Assembly (NCBI GenBank): GCA_028564675.1 | Contig: JAOVVO010000064.1 | Location: 124,001-188,000 of the forward strand | DNA length: 64,000 nt | From: Onchocerca lupi | Lineage: Eukaryota > Nematoda > Chromadorea > Rhabditida > Onchocercidae | Reading direction: 5' to 3' | Shown: positions 61,770 to 64,000 of the stretch, in pieces | How positions within the stretch are numbered: the stretch's first letter is position 1 | How the letters are laid out: the number at the start of each line of letters is the position of its first letter | Notes under the pieces: generated by a model | Databases searched by the model: none | The model's input: only the letters and a program-made list of their open reading frames with translations | Told to the model about the DNA's origin: nothing | Made by a program: the position numbers and the translations under genes

Positions 61770-62440
61770 AAATATTCCTTCAACAGATGATAAATTCATA
61801 TGCTCACTGTAAAGATGATAATACATATATCAGATGATAATGTATTCGGTATTCTATGATAACGTATTATTTGTACCAAAAGATGATAAATAATCCGTAT
61901 TCTATGATTACTTATATATAGACGATATCACATAATACCTGCATCATCTGTATCAGACGATATCAGATTGTAATCATTGCTAAGTGATAATCTGATGTGA
62001 TCTATACCAGATGATAATTGAGAATCTATATTATTCGATAACACATAATCACTCTCAGGTAAGGACATATACCTGTACCAAGTGATAACGCATAATTTGT
62101 AATTTGCCAGATGATGACATATAACCTTTTCAGATAGGTGAATCATGCATATACTAAGTGATAGCACTTGATCTATCCAGATAATTACAGGAGGTAACTT
62201 GTACCAGATAATAACACCTAATCCGTATCATGTATTAGTGATAATACATGACCTCTGACATATATTTGAATCAAATAATAATTACGTAACATACTTTTAG
62301 GTGATAATACATAATCTCCATTAAGCAATGATACATAATTTTTGCCACATATTGACATATAACCTGTTAGATGGCAAATAATTGAACTGTAATATGGTGA
62401 TAATTCGTGGTTTGTATTACATGATAATACTTTCATAATT
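61770..62440. repeat. Decayed minisatellite (CCAGATGATAAT/ACATAATC words)
   Basis: About 18 drifting units of roughly 30-40 bp are seen, such as taccagatgataattgagaatcta, accaagtgataacgcataatttgt and taggtgataatacataatctcc. Reading frames crossing it on the minus strand only echo the repeat. Confidence 0.7.
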
Positions 62441-62502
62441 ATAATGATGTCAAACTTAGCCAGTGAAATTTATTTGTGATGTGTTAATTGAACTTTACAA
62501 TG

Positions 62503-62508
62503 TTTATT
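62503..62508 (-). terminator. Candidate lev-11 polyadenylation signal (AATAAA on minus strand)
   Basis: TTTATT on the + strand lies about 630 nt beyond the tropomyosin stop. A second one is at 62469-62474. The choice between them is not supported by any further signal. Confidence 0.35.
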
Positions 62509-63134
62509 TGAAAAGAAAAAAAAGATAAGTTTTTATCCGAGAAATATCCAGAAATTGATGGATACAGAAAAAGAAAAAAGATGAAATGAAGAACTACAAT
62601 TTTGAACAATGAAATAGCCTAGAAAATGAACAAAGTAAAGCTTTGTAATTTGTAATTCTGAGAAAAAAAAAAGTAGTCATAAGTAAAAGTACTAAGTAGA
62701 AGAAGAAGAAAAAGAAGCAAACTTGAATCGAAAAAAAAAGCTTAAGTGGAGCAGAATATTTCTTTTCATTCTTTTTTTTCTTTTTCACTGCTAATGAAAA
62801 ATTTTAAAAACGAATGAGAATTTTAGTTATTGTTGCTTTTTCTTTTTCATTAAATTACTTTTTTGTTAACTTTAAAAAATTTTTCAAAAAATTTCCAAGA
62901 ATTTAGAAAATTCATGCAAACTTTGCGCTTATATTTTCATCATTTCTTTTTTTTTTTTGCATTGAAAAAAATTGCTACTGAAAGATTTTATCCATAAAAA
63001 AAAAGTTTATGAACTTTTTCGAAGAATATCTAAACAAGATTTCAACTTAGCAAAAAAAAAGAAGTTGTATCTTTGATAGTTTAAAATGACTAAGTTGTTA
63101 AAATTGATATTTCATTCTTTTTTTTTTGAATTCT

Positions 63135-63217
63135 TTAATATCCAGAAAGTTCTTGGAAAGTTTGATCCAATTCCTCGGAAATATTTTTGTATCGTTCCTT
63201 CTCGTGCACAAGTTCAT
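63135..63217 (-). CDS. lev-11: Tropomyosin, last coding exon (3' end of gene, partial)
   Basis: Read on the minus strand from acceptor atttacag (rc of 63218-63225), the exon encodes (D)[20 protein letters not shown], then QELSGY and TAA at 63137-63135. This is the C-terminal coiled-coil end of nematode muscle-type tropomyosin, where the sequence before it is normally RLED. The exon enters in phase 1 (previous exon ends in G, giving Asp). Tropomyosin binds along actin filaments and with troponin controls contraction; its C-terminus overlaps the next dimer head-to-tail. Alternative last exons are known in the family; none other could be supported in the remaining 783 bp. The rest of the gene lies to the right of the window, converging on cle-1. 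Confidence 0.92.
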
Positions 63218-64000
63218 CTGTAAATAAAATCATTTTTTCTTTTTCGTTCTGTTTTAATGAAATTTATAAAATCCGGAGAATTCTTGATGAAAAAATTGAT
63301 AGGCAAAAGAAAACATGCGGGAAAAAAAGCCAAATTTTTTCAAAGATGTTTTTTCAGATACGATAAATACTTTATAAATTCAATATTTATATTATTAACA
63401 TACATATTATCCATTTCGAGTTAGTTAATGATCAAAATTAAATATTTTGATTTCGAATTATTTAATGATTAAAATTATTTGCGTTTCACATGAATGATAA
63501 TTTAACTAAATTGACCAAGTTCTGCACCGACTGCTTACAAATTCAATCCGATCAAATATTTAATTAGACGGGAATAATTTTATCTACATTCCTTCAAGCT
63601 TAGCAATATCCAAGTTTGACTTATTTTAAACTCATTAATAAAAAAAGCCAGAAAGGGTTATTTTTACTTGCCTTCATGGAAAAAAAAATTAGCCAATACT
63701 TTCTCGAATATTGTATAAACTCTAATAATTATCAATAAATAATATTCGTAATCAAGCCGGAATGCTTTTAAAGGGCAAGAGAGAGGGAAACAGAAAGAGA
63801 CAGAGACAAAAAAAAAAAAAAAAAAAAAGAAAAAGAAAACGGAAAATTTCATTAGTATCAATAATAATCACACGAGAAAAATATCAAAGCATGCCAGTAT
63901 TATTACTGTTATGTACCATAAGTTAATATGCTTCTGGTAATTTTCTTCTAACTTCATAGAAATATTCCAATTTTTTGTAATTTTTCAAATTCAAACAAAA
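63218..64000. other. Intron of lev-11 (minus strand), partial
   Basis: AT-rich, with a purine-rich block (63776-63840, GAGAGAGGGAAACAGAAAGAGACAGAGAC and an A run). No further tropomyosin exon (for example SVQKLQKEVDRLE coding) was recognised. Confidence 0.55.

Larger units (their letters stand above)
59936..63134. other. Intergenic region between convergent cle-1 and lev-11
   Basis: AT-rich DNA. Reading frames here (for example on the minus strand at 60176-60544) are Lys/Phe/Asn-rich low-complexity runs with no domain and are not called. The main structure is a decayed minisatellite at 61770-62440. The 3' UTR of lev-11 presumably occupies part of the right side. Confidence 0.6.

Noticed and set aside
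61928..62436. Two minus-strand ORFs of 72-79 codons
   Set aside because: They lie in a decayed minisatellite and repeat its words.
63490..63540. Minus-strand SVQNLVNL-like reading as a decayed tropomyosin exon (compare SVQKLQKEV)
   Set aside because: Only a few residues match, a stop follows soon and there is no good splice pair; likely chance.
1..64000. tRNA genes, SL RNA gene, CRISPR arrays, bacterial (Wolbachia) or mitochondrial insertions
   Set aside because: I looked for tRNA T-loop words, the SL1 leader sequence and compact GC-richer coding blocks and found none that held up; a formal search was not possible.

Overview
The window comes from a nematode nuclear genome, most likely a filarial or other clade III parasite (inference). 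The sequence shows very AT-rich DNA, introns ending in short T-rich tracts plus AG, a nematode-type tropomyosin C-terminus, an interstitial run of TTAGGC-type telomere hexamers, and a good SL trans-splice acceptor candidate. The species cannot be named from sequence alone.

Nearly the whole window (about 1-59,570, + strand) is one gene, the orthologue of C. elegans cle-1, the nematode type XV/XVIII basement-membrane collagen. I reconstructed its exons from splice signals, reading phase and domain content; the phases close at every junction of the main path. In order, it encodes two fibronectin III domains (518-2479), a MAM-like domain (2549-4538), a 22.3 kb intron, a TSPN/laminin-G-like domain (26842-28898, finished at 47309-47377 after an 18.4 kb intron), and an acidic/Ser-Thr linker with a probable glycosaminoglycan site (47837-49704). 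These are followed by an interrupted Gly-X-Y collagen region (50367-51593), a trimerisation region (51995-52494), a long basic hinge (55125-56944) and a complete endostatin domain ending at TAG 59567-59569. The 5' end lies outside the window.

Two alternative first exons sit inside the giant introns. A 30-codon signal-peptide exon at 18960-19050 joins in phase to the first TSPN exon. A 459-codon exon at 45883-47259, with a signal peptide and a likely SL acceptor 59 nt upstream, joins through a 49-bp intron to the last TSPN exon. With the upstream start this gives three N-termini sharing one collagen-endostatin C-terminus, matching the three-promoter organisation known for C. elegans cle-1. My arithmetic gives about 1,232 residues for the middle form and about 1,477 for the short-promoter form.

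The introns are not empty. They hold a decayed antisense 28S rRNA fragment (14291-14468), several independently decayed AT-rich minisatellites often built on GATAAT/TTATC words, perfect hairpins, an interstitial telomere tract (36997-37020) and a dispersed repeat with three copies.

Downstream, 59,570-63,134 is intergenic. At 63135-63217 on the minus strand lies the last coding exon of tropomyosin (lev-11 orthologue), convergent with cle-1; the rest of that gene is beyond the window.
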